The notes under the pieces were generated by a model, which was not told where the DNA came from, did not search any database, and saw only the letters and a list, made by a program, of their open reading frames with translations. From NCBI RefSeq assembly GCF_902506455.1, contig NZ_LR733844.1:2591093-2655092 (forward strand): a stretch of 64,000 bases of DNA. The letters are read 5' to 3'. This document shows, one piece after another, positions 27,251-36,821 of this stretch; within the stretch, counting starts at the first letter, position 1; each line of letters begins with the position of its first letter. The translations under genes and the position numbers were made by a program. The DNA comes from Sphingomonas sp. 8AM (lineage in GTDB: Bacteria; Pseudomonadota; Alphaproteobacteria; Sphingomonadales; Sphingomonadaceae).

Positions 27251-29046
27251 CGGCTCTCTCCGATCGCGCAGACGGCATAGCCTAGCGCAGGAAGGCGGAC
27301 GCGCAACGATCCCGGCGCGGCGGTCTGCGCGGCGCATCCCTCCCCGGCCAGCGTCGTCGCGCTGCCCGCGCCGGTCACCTCGACCAGCCGGTCCAGCGGG
27401 GTGGTGGCGGTGTTGAACGCGAGCAGGATTTCGCGCCCGGTCGCCGGATCGATCCGCGATACCGCGAGCAGCCCGCGCGCTTCCTCGCGCGCGCGCAGGA
27501 TCGTGCGGCCGCGGGTCAGCGCGGGCTCTGCGCGACGCACCCGCGCCAGCATCGCGATCTGGCGGAACAACGGATTGTCCTGCCCGAAATGCGCGGTGGC
27601 GGTGGTCGTGTCGGTGCCGAGCAGGCGATTGTCGTTGTAGCTGGCGACACGGCTGGCGAACAGATCCTCGCGCGCATCCTGATCGCCGCCGTCGCCGGTG
27701 AAGCCCTGTTCGTCGCCCGAATAGATCGTCGGCACGCCGCGCAAAGTCAGCAGCATCGCGTTCGCCAGCATCGTGCGCCGCAGCACCTCGCCGTCATCGG
27801 CCGTGGGGAAGGCCTGTCGCACGAAAAATGCGAACCGGCCATTGTCGTGATTGCTGACGAAGGTCGGCAAGCGCTCCGCCGCCACCGCGCCGCCCTCGTA
27901 AAGCGCATCGCCCGCGATCAGCGTCTCGAACGCATCGGTGCCGCGCGTCCCCGCGACGGTATCGAGCACCGCACGGCGGAACGCGAAGTCGAGCACCGCA
28001 GGCAGCCTGTCGACGCGCGTGTGCACCGCGAGCGGACCGGGATCGAGCTGGTCGGCGGCGACCTCGCCGAAGATATGGAAATTGGGGATGCCACGTGCGG
28101 TGGCGCGCGCCTGCATCGCGGGGACGAACGCCTGCCAGAACTCCGGATTGACGTGGCGCGCGGTGTCGATGCGGAAGCCGTCGACGCCGAAGCGGTCGAT
28201 CCAGCCGCCAAAGATGTCGATCATCCCCGCCACGACGCGCGGGTTCTCCGTCATCAGATCGTCGAGCCCGACGAAATCGCCCATCGTCGAATTCTCATTG
28301 CGGAACGTGGTGTTGCCGCGGTTGTGATAGAACGTGACGTCATTGAGCCACGCCGGCGACTTGGCGCGCTCCTCACCCTTCGGAATGTAAGGCGTGTAGG
28401 CATAGGTCGGATCGGTCAGCTTCGCGAAATTGGCCGCAGTCTGCACCTGATCGCCCGCAAAGCCGGGGTTGATCGCGGTGCCGTTCACCCCGCCGCGCCG
28501 CTGATACGGGTAATCGGCGCGCGCGCGATAGGCGCAGTCGCCGCACTCGCGATAGCGGATCACGTCGGCGGTGTGGTTGACGATGATGTCCATATAGACC
28601 TTCATCCCCCGCGCATGCGCCGCCGTGACGAGCGCCGCGAAGTCGGCATCACTGCCGAAATGTGGGTCGACATGCTCGAAATCGGTGATCCAGTAACCGT
28701 GATAGCCGGCGCTCTCCTGCCCCTTCGGTCCCTGCACGGGCTTGTTGCGGAAGATCGGCCCGACCCAGATCGCGGTCGCGCCCAGCGCCGCGATATAGTC
28801 GAGCCGGCGCGTGAGACCTTTCAGGTCGCCGCCGTGATAGAAACCCTTCGAGGTCGGATCATAGCCGGTGGTCAGACGATCGCCGGTCAGCCCGCCGCGA
28901 TCGTTCGCTGCGTCGCCATTGTCGAAGCGGTCGGGGAGCGCGAAGTAGATCACCTCGTCCTGCGGCAGGCGCGTGCGATAGTCCTGCGCCGACGCACTTC
29001 CGGCCAGCGACAGCGCCGCCAGCGCGCCCGCGATGATGCTTCTCAT
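27247..29046 (-). CDS. Alpha-amylase-type GH13 hydrolase, exported
   Basis: A 599-residue enzyme with a cleavable signal (ALAALSLAGSASA then QDY), so periplasmic or outer-membrane associated. GH13 catalytic blocks are GVDGFRIDTARH (nucleophile Asp), FHIFGEVAADQ (acid/base Glu) and FVSNHDNGRF (Asp). A Cys pair in RECGDCAYR may form a disulfide or bind calcium nearby. It would cut maltodextrins before inner-membrane transport. The start at 29046 places the signal peptide correctly. A LacI-type operator lies 60 nt upstream. Confidence 0.92.
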   Translation of the reverse strand: MRSIIAGALAALSLAGSASAQDYRTRLPQDEVIYFALPDRFDNGDAANDRGGLTGDRLTTGYDPTSKGFYHGGDLKGLTRRLDYIAALGATAIWVGPIFRNKPVQGPKGQESAGYHGYWITDFEHVDPHFGSDADFAALVTAAHARGMKVYMDIIVNHTADVIRYRECGDCAYRARADYPYQRRGGVNGTAINPGFAGDQVQTAANFAKLTDPTYAYTPYIPKGEERAKSPAWLNDVTFYHNRGNTTFRNENSTMGDFVGLDDLMTENPRVVAGMIDIFGGWIDRFGVDGFRIDTARHVNPEFWQAFVPAMQARATARGIPNFHIFGEVAADQLDPGPLAVHTRVDRLPAVLDFAFRRAVLDTVAGTRGTDAFETLIAGDALYEGGAVAAERLPTFVSNHDNGRFAFFVRQAFPTADDGEVLRRTMLANAMLLTLRGVPTIYSGDEQGFTGDGGDQDAREDLFASRVASYNDNRLLGTDTTTATAHFGQDNPLFRQIAMLARVRRAEPALTRGRTILRAREEARGLLAVSRIDPATGREILLAFNTATTPLDRLVEVTGAGSATTLAGEGCAAQTAAPGSLRVRLPALGYAVCAIGESR

Positions 29047-29091
29047 GCTCTCTCTCCCGATCGCGGCGTGATGCGCAGCCGCGCCGGGCTT

Positions 29092-29117
29092 TGCCAAGCG
29101 CGCAGCATACGTATTCA
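29092..29117 (-). promoter_or_regulatory. Operator (CATACGTATTCA) and -35-like TTGGCA for the amylase operon
   Basis: CATACGTATTCA at 29106-29117 contains the palindrome ATACGTAT. Read toward the amylase it is TGAATACGTATG, then 8 nt, then TTGGCA at 29097-29092. The same 12-mer, the same 8-nt gap and TTGGCG occur upstream of the TonB receptor at 33282-33307. The centre is a CG palindrome as in LacI-family sites, and the LacI gene starts about 50 nt away on the other strand. Confidence 0.75.
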
Positions 29118-29169
29118 CAGCCCATGCGCCGCGCAGTAGGATGGCGGTTTCTGCTGAAGGCCCCCGCCG

Positions 29170-30186
29170 CTGTCCGATCGCGTCACCTCCTTCGACATCG
29201 CCGCCGCCGCGGGCGTCTCGCAGCCGACGGTATCGCGCGCGTTGCGCGGCGACCGCACGGTCAGCGCCGCGACGCGGTTGCGGATCGCCGCGATCGCCGA
29301 GCAGCTCGGCTACAAGGTCGACCGTGCCGCCTCGTCGCTGCGCCGTGGCGAGGCGAAGACGCTGGCGCTGCTGTTCTTCGAGGACCCGCTGCCCGACGCG
29401 ACCGCGATCAACCCGTTCTTCCTGTCGATGCTAGGCTCGATCCTGAAGACCTGCGCGCTGCGCGGCTACGACCTGCTCACCTCGTTTCAGCAATTGTCGG
29501 CGGACTGGCACAAGGATTACGAGGACAGTCGCAAGGCCGACGGGCTGATCCTGCTCGGCTATGGCGACTGGGAAACCTATCGCGTCCGGCTCGAGCAACT
29601 GGTCGGGCAGAAGACGCGCTACGTGCGCTGGGGGTCGGTGGAGCCGAACGGGCTGGGTACGGTGCTCGGCTGCGACAATATCGGCGGCGGGCGCGACGTC
29701 GCGCGCCATCTGTTGAACCGCGGACGGAAACGTGTCGCCTTCGTCGGGACGGCGAGCGACCATTATCCCGAATTCCGCGACCGGTATCGCGGTCTGTGCG
29801 AGGTGCTGCGCACCGCGGGGCTGCCGGTCGACCCCGGATTGCACGTCGATGCGCTGTCGTCGGAACAGGTCGGCTATGACGCGACCCGTCGGCTGCTCGC
29901 GCGCGACATATTCTTCGATGCGCTGTTCGCCGCCTCGGATCTCATTGCTTTGGGGGCGCTGCGCGCGCTCGACGAGGCGGGACGCCGCGTGCCCGACGAC
30001 GTCGCGGTGGCGGGGTTCGACGACATCCCCGCCGCGCGCCTCTCACGCCCGCCGCTGACGACGGTCGCGCAGGACTATGCCCGCGCCGGGGCGCTGCTGG
30101 TCGATACCCTGGTCCGCCAGATCGCGGGCGAGACGACCGAGAACGTCATGCTCCCCGCGACCCTGATGGTGCGCGCCTCGGCGTAG
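29170..30186 (+). CDS. LacI-family transcriptional regulator of the maltodextrin locus
   Basis: The product has the LacI helix-turn-helix (FDIAAAAGVSQPTVSRALRG), the hinge and a periplasmic-binding-like sensor ending in DDVAVAGFDDIPAARLSRPP. The only in-frame stop upstream is TGA 29155-29157, and no ATG, GTG or TTG lies between it and the HTH. A CTG at 29170 (Leu-Ser-Asp-Arg-Val-Thr-Ser-Phe), preceded by GAAGG at 29156-29160, gives the normal N-terminus and 338 codons. A start at the TTG of 29242 would destroy the DNA-binding domain. It likely binds the two CATACGTATTCA operators. Confidence 0.85.
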   Translation: MSDRVTSFDIAAAAGVSQPTVSRALRGDRTVSAATRLRIAAIAEQLGYKVDRAASSLRRGEAKTLALLFFEDPLPDATAINPFFLSMLGSILKTCALRGYDLLTSFQQLSADWHKDYEDSRKADGLILLGYGDWETYRVRLEQLVGQKTRYVRWGSVEPNGLGTVLGCDNIGGGRDVARHLLNRGRKRVAFVGTASDHYPEFRDRYRGLCEVLRTAGLPVDPGLHVDALSSEQVGYDATRRLLARDIFFDALFAASDLIALGALRALDEAGRRVPDDVAVAGFDDIPAARLSRPPLTTVAQDYARAGALLVDTLVRQIAGETTENVMLPATLMVRASA

Positions 30187-30190
30187 CGCT

Positions 30191-30265
30191 CGTCATTGCG
30201 AGCGAAGCGCGGCAATCAGGGTACCGCGCGGCGCCCGGGATTGCTTTGCGACGCTCGCAATGACG
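30191..30265. repeat. Palindromic repeat family B, copy 3
   Basis: Arms CGTCATTGCGAGCGAAGCG and CGACGCTCGCAATGACG lie between the convergent LacI and TonB receptor genes. The inner part has drifted from the family B consensus but the outer 15 bases pair well. Confidence 0.85.
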
Positions 30266-30272
30266 GCCCGGG

Positions 30273-33191
30273 TCAGAACCGGTACGTCAGCCCGAGGTAA
30301 TAGTCCGTCCCGTACCGCTGATACCGTCGCACCTGCCGCGGATCGCCGTTGGTGTACTGGAAGAACTCCTGATCGGTCAGGTTCTTGGCCTGCGCGAGGA
30401 TCGTCAGCCCCTGCAGCGCGCCGCTCTGGAATTCATAGCCGATCTGCGCGTCGAGGATCGTCTCGCCCTTCGCCGTATTCAGCTCCGGCGTCGCCGACAG
30501 GCCGCGCACCTCGGCGAGGAAGCTCGAACGATAGCGATAGGTCGCACGCGCCTGGAAGCCGTTCTTCTCGAAATACGCCGTGCCGTTGAGCACCCACTTC
30601 GACAACCCGGGCACCGTCTGCACGGTCGCGGGCGAACTGTCGTAGCGGACCGCCGAATGCGTGTAGCTGCCGCTGCCGAACAGGCCGAAGCCATCGAGCG
30701 CGGTGGTGAACATGCGCAGCGGCAGCGACGCGGTCGCCTCCGCACCCATGATCTCGCCGCGCCCCGAATTGGCCGGGTTCTTGAACAGGCCGAACTGCGC
30801 GTTCTGCGCCTGCACGATCGCCTGCTGCGCCGGTGTCAGCGACGAGAGCAGCGGCGAGAAGTCGTACAGCACGTTGTTGTTCGGATCGACATAGTCGGTT
30901 AGGTGCTTGAAATAGCCCGACAGCGCGACATAGCCGCCGGCGCGGAAATACTTCTCCAGCGACAGGTCGATGTTGGTCGACTTGTACGGGCGCAGCTCGG
31001 CATTGCCGCCGTCCGACGAGAACGGGCTGCGCAGCGGATCGGACCCCGCACCGACGTTGCCGGGATTGATCGCGACGTTCTGGGAAATCCGCTCCTGATC
31101 GAGCCGCGGGCGCACCATCGTCTGCGACGCGCCCATCTTGATGAAACCGTTCGGGATCAGCTCGACCGAGAAGGTCGCGCTCGGCAGGACGTTGGTGTAT
31201 TTGTCGCCGCCGGACACGTCGGACAGCGTCACCACGCCGCCGTTGAGCCCGGCGATCCGGCCGTCGGAGCTTTGATCGGTATGCACCACCTGCACGCCGA
31301 TCGAGCCCTTCACCGCCTTGCCGCCGGCCTCGCCGTCGATCACCAGCCGCGCGTAACCGGTCGTGACCTTCTCCTTCACGCCCCACACCTTGGCGAGCGA
31401 CTCCGGGCGGTTGTCGAACACCGGCGTCAGCAGCCCGAGCACGCCGCGCGGATCGAGCGTCAGCATCCGCGGCACGCCGAGGAAGGCGAGCGAGACCTGC
31501 TCGTCGAGCACCACGTCGCCCGGCACCGCAATCGACTTGGGTGTGCCGCTGGCGACGGTGCAGTTGGTGCCGCCGCCCGGCGGGCAGTAGAAGTATGACG
31601 TGAAGCGCGCCTTCTTCTCGCGCTGCGTATAATTGCCGCCGACTTCCCAGCCCTTGATGACGCCCAGCGCACCCTGGAAATCGCCGGTCAGATTTGCGCG
31701 CAGCGACTTCAGATCGTCGCTGAACTTCGGCCGGTTCTGGAAGCCGGCCTGCACCACCGCGTTGGTGCCGTTATAGCCCCAGCCGCCCGGATCGGTAATG
31801 CGGATGACGTTGGTGTCGGCGTAATCCAGCGTCGGGACGATCTGGTACATGCCGTTGTTCTGGCGCGTGATCGTGATCGTGTCCCGCTGCCCGGTGCCGC
31901 CATAACCGGTGCCCGAATAGGTTTCGATCAGCTCGTCCTGCCGCGTCGCGCGCGACCAGGCGGCGTCGACGTTGAGCTGGATCGCGTCGTTCAGCCGGAC
32001 ATTGTTGTTCCAGCCGAGCGAGAACATGTCGGACTTGCGGTCGTTCAGATCGTTGCGCTGCACCGTGTATTGCGGGATGAACGTCGCCTTGTCGACGAAG
32101 CCATCGGTGACGGTCACCGTTCCCGCGGTCGGCGCGACGTTATAGGCGAGCGGGAATTCGATCCCGCGCAGCTTCTGCGTCTCGGTGAAATGCGTGTAGA
32201 GCGCGTCGAAGGTCGAGTGGAACGCATCGCTTGGTGCCCATTCGATCGTGCCGACCCCGCCGTAGCGCTTGAGCATGTTCGACTGGACATAGGGCTTCGC
32301 GCCGCCCAGCACGCACGGCCCCGCCGCATCGCCGGTGCAATTCTGCGACAGGTTGTTAAGATTGGGATAGCCCCATGCCTCGTACCGGTCGTAATTGGTC
32401 GGCGATTCCTGTGCCGCAGCGCCGATCGCGATGCCGAGCGTATCGTTGGCGAACTTGTCGACATAGGTGGCCGTGGCGCGATAGCCCCAGCGCTCGCCGT
32501 CCGGGTTGCGCTTGCCGATGCCGTTGAGCTGGCCGCGTGCCGAAACGATGAACAGCCGGTCCTTCTGGTCGAGCGGGCGCAGCATCCGCAGGTCGACGGT
32601 GCCCGACACGCCCGCCGCGATCAGCGAGGCGTCGGCGGACTTGTAGACGTTGACGTTGCTGAAGAATTCCGACGGATATTGGTCGAACTCGACGCCACGG
32701 TTGTCGCCGACCGTCACCTGCTCGCGGCCGTTGAGCAGGGTGGTCGAGAAGTCGGGACCGAGCCCGCGGATCGACAGGCTCTGGTCACGCCCCTCGACGC
32801 GCTGCGCGGTGACGCCGGGCAGGCGGGCGAGCGAGTCGGCGATCGACACGTCGGGCAGCTTGCCGACATCCTCGGCCGATACCGAATCGACGATCAGCGT
32901 CGAACGACGCTTGATGTCCGCCGACTTGGCGAGGCTGGCGCGGATGCCGGTTACGACGATCTCGTCCGCGCCGGCGTCGGTCGCGGTCGGATCGGGATTG
33001 GCGTTGGCGTCCGGGGTCGGATCGGCGGCGGGCGCCGGCTGCGTGGCAGTGACCTTCGCGGTCGGGTTGCCGGTCGGCGCATCCGCCTGCGGCGTCGCTT
33101 CCTGCGCCAGCGCGGGCGTGGCGACCAGCAGCGCGAGCGCGCTGGCACCGGCCCAGCGGCGAGCTGCGGGCATAAGTGACGGACGGTTCAT
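30273..33191 (-). CDS. TonB-dependent outer-membrane receptor for malto-oligosaccharides (MalA-like)
   Basis: A 972-residue receptor. After the signal peptide (ALALLVATPALAQ) comes a linker of about 45 residues rich in Pro, Ala, Asp and Asn, then the TonB box (DEIVVTGIRASLAKS), a plug domain (GKLPDVSIADSLARLPGV, SIRGLGPDFSTTLLNGR) and a 22-stranded barrel ending in YYLGLTYRF. It belongs to the large carbohydrate-receptor type common in Caulobacter and sphingomonads. The ATG at 33191 follows a GAGGA box. The operator shared with the amylase operon supports maltodextrin as ligand. Confidence 0.92.
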   Translation of the reverse strand: MNRPSLMPAARRWAGASALALLVATPALAQEATPQADAPTGNPTAKVTATQPAPAADPTPDANANPDPTATDAGADEIVVTGIRASLAKSADIKRRSTLIVDSVSAEDVGKLPDVSIADSLARLPGVTAQRVEGRDQSLSIRGLGPDFSTTLLNGREQVTVGDNRGVEFDQYPSEFFSNVNVYKSADASLIAAGVSGTVDLRMLRPLDQKDRLFIVSARGQLNGIGKRNPDGERWGYRATATYVDKFANDTLGIAIGAAAQESPTNYDRYEAWGYPNLNNLSQNCTGDAAGPCVLGGAKPYVQSNMLKRYGGVGTIEWAPSDAFHSTFDALYTHFTETQKLRGIEFPLAYNVAPTAGTVTVTDGFVDKATFIPQYTVQRNDLNDRKSDMFSLGWNNNVRLNDAIQLNVDAAWSRATRQDELIETYSGTGYGGTGQRDTITITRQNNGMYQIVPTLDYADTNVIRITDPGGWGYNGTNAVVQAGFQNRPKFSDDLKSLRANLTGDFQGALGVIKGWEVGGNYTQREKKARFTSYFYCPPGGGTNCTVASGTPKSIAVPGDVVLDEQVSLAFLGVPRMLTLDPRGVLGLLTPVFDNRPESLAKVWGVKEKVTTGYARLVIDGEAGGKAVKGSIGVQVVHTDQSSDGRIAGLNGGVVTLSDVSGGDKYTNVLPSATFSVELIPNGFIKMGASQTMVRPRLDQERISQNVAINPGNVGAGSDPLRSPFSSDGGNAELRPYKSTNIDLSLEKYFRAGGYVALSGYFKHLTDYVDPNNNVLYDFSPLLSSLTPAQQAIVQAQNAQFGLFKNPANSGRGEIMGAEATASLPLRMFTTALDGFGLFGSGSYTHSAVRYDSSPATVQTVPGLSKWVLNGTAYFEKNGFQARATYRYRSSFLAEVRGLSATPELNTAKGETILDAQIGYEFQSGALQGLTILAQAKNLTDQEFFQYTNGDPRQVRRYQRYGTDYYLGLTYRF

Positions 33192-33258
33192 GTGGAAAAT
33201 CCTCCCCTGCTCCCGGCGTCCGCGTTGATGCGGACGATCCTCGGGTGTCATGGGAGCC

Positions 33259-33307
33259 GACTAGGCCCGCACCGGCCGTGCCGCCAAGAAAGTCACATAC
33301 GTATTCA
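33259..33307 (-). promoter_or_regulatory. TonB receptor promoter with LacI-type operator
   Basis: On the minus strand: TGAATACGTATG (33307-33296), 8 nt, TTGGCG (33287-33282), a 17-nt spacer and CTAGTC (33264-33259). The operator lies just upstream of the -35 box, so the bound protein might block RNA polymerase or assist it. The sequence and phase are duplicated at the amylase operon. Confidence 0.7.
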
Positions 33308-33331
33308 GCGTTATGCTGTTTGGCTTCCGCT

Positions 33332-33408
33332 CGTCATTGCGAGCGGAGCGGAGCAATCCAGAGTCGGACCAAGACGCCCTGGATTGCTTCGCTACGCTCG
33401 CAATGACG
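33332..33408. repeat. Palindromic repeat family B, copy 4
   Basis: CGTCATTGCGAGCGGAGCGG and the reverse complement ending GCTCGCAATGACG lie between the upstream region of the TonB receptor and the glnD stop. It ends 6 nt before the glnD stop codon. Confidence 0.88.
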
Positions 33409-33414
33409 GCGGGT

Positions 33415-36156
33415 TCACGCCGCCTCTTCCTGCGGCGCCCCCGACGCCGCAGCCAGCAACCTTTTCTCCAGCGCGCGCACCCGCGTGGTGGACGCGATCT
33501 TGTCCCCGGTCAGATCGGTCAGATAGAATACGTCGACCGCGCGCTCGCCATAGGTCGCGACATGCGCCGAATGAATCGTCACCTTCGACAGGAACAGCGC
33601 ATAGGCGAGCTGGTTGAGCAGCGCCGGGCGATCGCGCGCCGCGACCTCGACGACGGTGAAGCGGTTCGACGCCTTGTTGTCGACCAGCACATTGGGCTCG
33701 ATCCGGAACGCATCCGCCCGCGCGCGCGGAAGCGGCTTGGCCTTCAACCGGTCGGTCAGCTTGCCGCGCCCCGCCAGCGCATCCTCGATCGCGGTCTTGA
33801 GCCGGATGAGCTGCCCCGCCTCGTCGAACGGCCGCCCGAGCGGGTCCTGCACAAGAAAGTTGTCGAGCGCCATGCCGTCACGGGTCGTGTGGATGCGCGC
33901 ATCGATGATGTTGCCGCCCGCGACATGGATCGCGCCGGCGATGCGGCTGAACAGCCCGGGATGATCCGCGGCATAGACCGTCACCAGCGTCGCGCCGCGC
34001 TCGGGGTAGACCTGCGCGTCGATCGCAAGCTGCACGTCACCGGTCTGCGTTACGAACGCCGCATTGTGCGCGAGCACGTCGTCGGGCTCGGCGATCCAGT
34101 ATGGTTCGGGCAGCCGACGCACATACGCCGCCAGCGTCTCCGCATCCCATTGCAGCGATGTACGCAGATGCTCCTGCTTGGTGACGACGCGCTCGCCGCG
34201 CCCTTTCTGCTTGTGGCCGAGCCGCAGCACCTCCTCGGCGCGGTCGTAGAGGTCGCCGAGCAACTGCCCCTTCCAGCCGTTCCACGTCCCCGGCCCGACC
34301 GCGCGGATATCGACGACGGTCAGCAGCAGCAGCAGCCGCAACCGCTCCGGGCTCTGCACCACTTCGGTGAGGTCGAGGATCGTCTTGAAATCGGTGAGGT
34401 CACGGCGGAACGCGGTCGAACTCATCAGCAGGTGATGCCGCACCAGCCACGCGACCGTCTCGGTCTCGGCCGGGGTCAGCCCGAAGCGCGGGCACAGCCG
34501 CTCCGCCACCTCCGCGCCGAGGATCGAATGATCGCCGCCCCGCCCCTTGGCGATGTCGTGGAGCAACACCGCGACGTACAGCACGCGCCGCGACACGATC
34601 TGCCCCATGATCTCGCTGGGCAGCGGATGATCGTCGGCCAGCGCCCCCGCCTCCATCCGCGCGAGCAGCCCGATCGCGCGGATCGTATGCTCGTCGACGG
34701 TATAGTGATGGTACATGTCGAACTGCATCTGCGCGACGATCCGCGCCCAGTCCGGCACGAAGCGCCCGAGCACCCCGGTTTCGTTCATCCAGCGCAGCGG
34801 TAATTCGGGATCGTGCGCGCCCGCAAGCAGATCGAGGAAGCGCGCATTGGCCTGCGCGTCACGCCGCACCGCGGTGACCAGCCGCGCGTCGCGCGTCGCG
34901 CACCGCAAGGCGAGCGGGTGGATCTCCATCCCCTGTTCGGCGGCGAGCGCGAAAATCTCGACCAGCCGCCGCGGGTCCTGCTGGAAGAAGTCGTCGGACG
35001 GCAGCGCGATCCGCCCGCCGTCGTTGGCGAAACCGTCCAGCTTGCGCGGGGTGCGCGCGATCTTGAGCCCCAGCCGGCGCCGACGCGAGAAGCGCTCGTC
35101 CATATGCGCCAGGAACAGTCCGGTCAGCGACCCGACCGTGCGCGCCTGCAGGAAGTAGAATTGCATGAAGCGCTCGACCGCCGATTTGCCGGGGCGGTCG
35201 GCGTAGTTCATCCGCTGCGCGATCTCGCGCTGATAGTCGAAGGTCAGCCGGTCCTCGGCGCGCCCCGCGATCAGATGCAAATGGCAGCGCACCGCCCACA
35301 GGAAATTGTCGGCGCGCTGGAACAGCCGATATTCCTCGCGCGTGAACAGCCCGACCGCGACCAGCTCGTTCGACCGCTGCACTTGATAGGTATATTTGCC
35401 GATCCAGAACAACGCGTGGAGATCGCGCAGGCCGCCCTTGCCCTCCTTGATATTGGGCTCGACGACATAGCGGGTGTCGCCCATCCGGACGTGACGCGCA
35501 TTGCGCTCGGCGAGCTTGTCGGCGGCGAACTGCCGCTCGGTGCCGAGCCGCACGTCGTCGTGGAAGCGCCGCGACGCCTCGCCATACAGATCCTCGTCGC
35601 CCCAGACATACCGCCCTTCCAGCAGCGCGGTGCGCACCGTCACGTCGGCCTTCGCCTGCCGCACCATTTCGTCGAGCGAGCGGCTCGAATGGCCGATCTT
35701 CAGCCCGAGATCCCACAGCGCATACAGCATCGATTCGATGACCTGCTCGGCCCACGCCGTCTGCTTGCCCGGCGTGAGGAAGCCGATGTCGACGTCGGAG
35801 AACGGCGCCATCTCGCCGCGTCCGTACCCGCCGACCGCGAGCAGCAGCAGCCGCTCTCCGGTGGTCGGGTTGGCGAGCGGATACAGCCGCTGCGTGGTGA
35901 AGTCGGCGAGCACGCGCAGCAACTGGTCGACCAGATACGCCTGCGCATTCGCCGCCTCGATCCCGCGCGACGGATTGGCGGTGAGCCGGCGCGCGATCTC
36001 CGCGCGCCCGGCCTCGAGCGCGCTCTTGAGGAGCAGGCTGACCTGATGACGCAGCGCCGCGGTGTCCTTGCCGGTCGCGGCGGCGACCTGTTCGGCGAGC
36101 AAGCGACGATCGACGATCGCGCGGCGATTGGGGAGGTGGTCGAAACGTCCGATCAT
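33415..36156 (-). CDS. glnD: [Protein-PII] uridylyltransferase / uridylyl-removing enzyme
   Basis: GlnD senses glutamine and adds or removes UMP on PII proteins, controlling nitrogen assimilation. The 913-residue protein has the nucleotidyltransferase site VGGYGRGEMAPFSDVDIGF at about residues 110-130, the HD phosphodiesterase site LLHDIAKGRGGDHS in the middle, and two C-terminal ACT domains for glutamine (VYAADHPGLFSRIAGAIHVA and VAARDRPALLNQLAYAL). All catalytic motifs are present and the length is normal. Confidence 0.96.
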   Translation of the reverse strand: MIGRFDHLPNRRAIVDRRLLAEQVAAATGKDTAALRHQVSLLLKSALEAGRAEIARRLTANPSRGIEAANAQAYLVDQLLRVLADFTTQRLYPLANPTTGERLLLLAVGGYGRGEMAPFSDVDIGFLTPGKQTAWAEQVIESMLYALWDLGLKIGHSSRSLDEMVRQAKADVTVRTALLEGRYVWGDEDLYGEASRRFHDDVRLGTERQFAADKLAERNARHVRMGDTRYVVEPNIKEGKGGLRDLHALFWIGKYTYQVQRSNELVAVGLFTREEYRLFQRADNFLWAVRCHLHLIAGRAEDRLTFDYQREIAQRMNYADRPGKSAVERFMQFYFLQARTVGSLTGLFLAHMDERFSRRRRLGLKIARTPRKLDGFANDGGRIALPSDDFFQQDPRRLVEIFALAAEQGMEIHPLALRCATRDARLVTAVRRDAQANARFLDLLAGAHDPELPLRWMNETGVLGRFVPDWARIVAQMQFDMYHHYTVDEHTIRAIGLLARMEAGALADDHPLPSEIMGQIVSRRVLYVAVLLHDIAKGRGGDHSILGAEVAERLCPRFGLTPAETETVAWLVRHHLLMSSTAFRRDLTDFKTILDLTEVVQSPERLRLLLLLTVVDIRAVGPGTWNGWKGQLLGDLYDRAEEVLRLGHKQKGRGERVVTKQEHLRTSLQWDAETLAAYVRRLPEPYWIAEPDDVLAHNAAFVTQTGDVQLAIDAQVYPERGATLVTVYAADHPGLFSRIAGAIHVAGGNIIDARIHTTRDGMALDNFLVQDPLGRPFDEAGQLIRLKTAIEDALAGRGKLTDRLKAKPLPRARADAFRIEPNVLVDNKASNRFTVVEVAARDRPALLNQLAYALFLSKVTIHSAHVATYGERAVDVFYLTDLTGDKIASTTRVRALEKRLLAAASGAPQEEAA

Positions 36157-36287
36157 GCGCGGCGGAATAGCGGGTGGAGGTTAACGCGTCGCGTGTTTTG
36201 GCTCCGTCAGGCCGCGCTTCCGTGAAAGGCTGGCTCGAGCGCTCGCAAGGCCCCAAACGCCGGCCGCCGACCCGGCGGAGCGCGCGA

Positions 36288-36821
36288 TCAGTTGCTCCAG
36301 CTTCGACCGCAGCGGGCTTTCCATGTCACGTGCAACGATCGAACTGTACATAGCAGACCGTAGCTGAACGCGCCTTGCTCGCGGAACGACACCTCGACGA
36401 GCGCGAGCCGTCCGGTCGTCGAAAATACGGGGCTGGTGAAGGTAACGAACATTGCATGGCCCTCATCGTCTCTCGGCGGTGCGGCACGCCCCTTCCACGC
36501 ACAGATCGGTCGGAAAACGTCCGAGCGGTAAATCTCCTGCCTTGTTGCAAGCTCGGTGAATTCGTCGGCAGACATCGCCAGCCGTTTGCGAGCATCGGGA
36601 GCGATGTCGGTCATGGAACCAAGCGAATGGGCGGACGAGCGGACATCGAGGGGATAAGCAGGTGCGTGGTGCCCGATAGCGGCCGTGTACGCGGCCTGAA
36701 GGACCGCACAGGTTCTCGGCATCGAAGCGAAGTCGGACACCCGCCAGACAGAAGCTGGCAAAGCCATGGTCGCAGCCGAGGCCGGCATGCCCAGGACCGC
36801 AACGATAATCGCAAAGGGCAT
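36288..36821 (-). CDS. Exported hypothetical protein, 177 aa
   Basis: Starts MPFAIIVAVLGMPASAA, a signal peptide, after a GGGAGG box. The mature part shows a pattern seen in uncharacterised small exported proteins: SPVFSTTGRLALVEVSF then YGLLCTVRSLHVTWKARC. It contains a few Cys that could pair in the periplasm. The codon pattern is a little less GC-rich than its neighbours. It stands alone between glnD and the divergent paiB-like gene. Confidence 0.7.
   Translation of the reverse strand: MPFAIIVAVLGMPASAATMALPASVWRVSDFASMPRTCAVLQAAYTAAIGHHAPAYPLDVRSSAHSLGSMTDIAPDARKRLAMSADEFTELATRQEIYRSDVFRPICAWKGRAAPPRDDEGHAMFVTFTSPVFSTTGRLALVEVSFREQGAFSYGLLCTVRSLHVTWKARCGRSWSN

Noticed and set aside
33280..33296. 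TTGGCG-GC-rich stretch as a sigma-54 promoter of the TonB receptor
   Set aside because: The spacing to a GC element is wrong for the -24/-12 pattern; a -35/-10 pair with a 17-nt spacer fits better.
34813..36225. 470-codon open frame opposite glnD
   Set aside because: Composition is of the antisense-of-GC-rich-gene kind; no family features.
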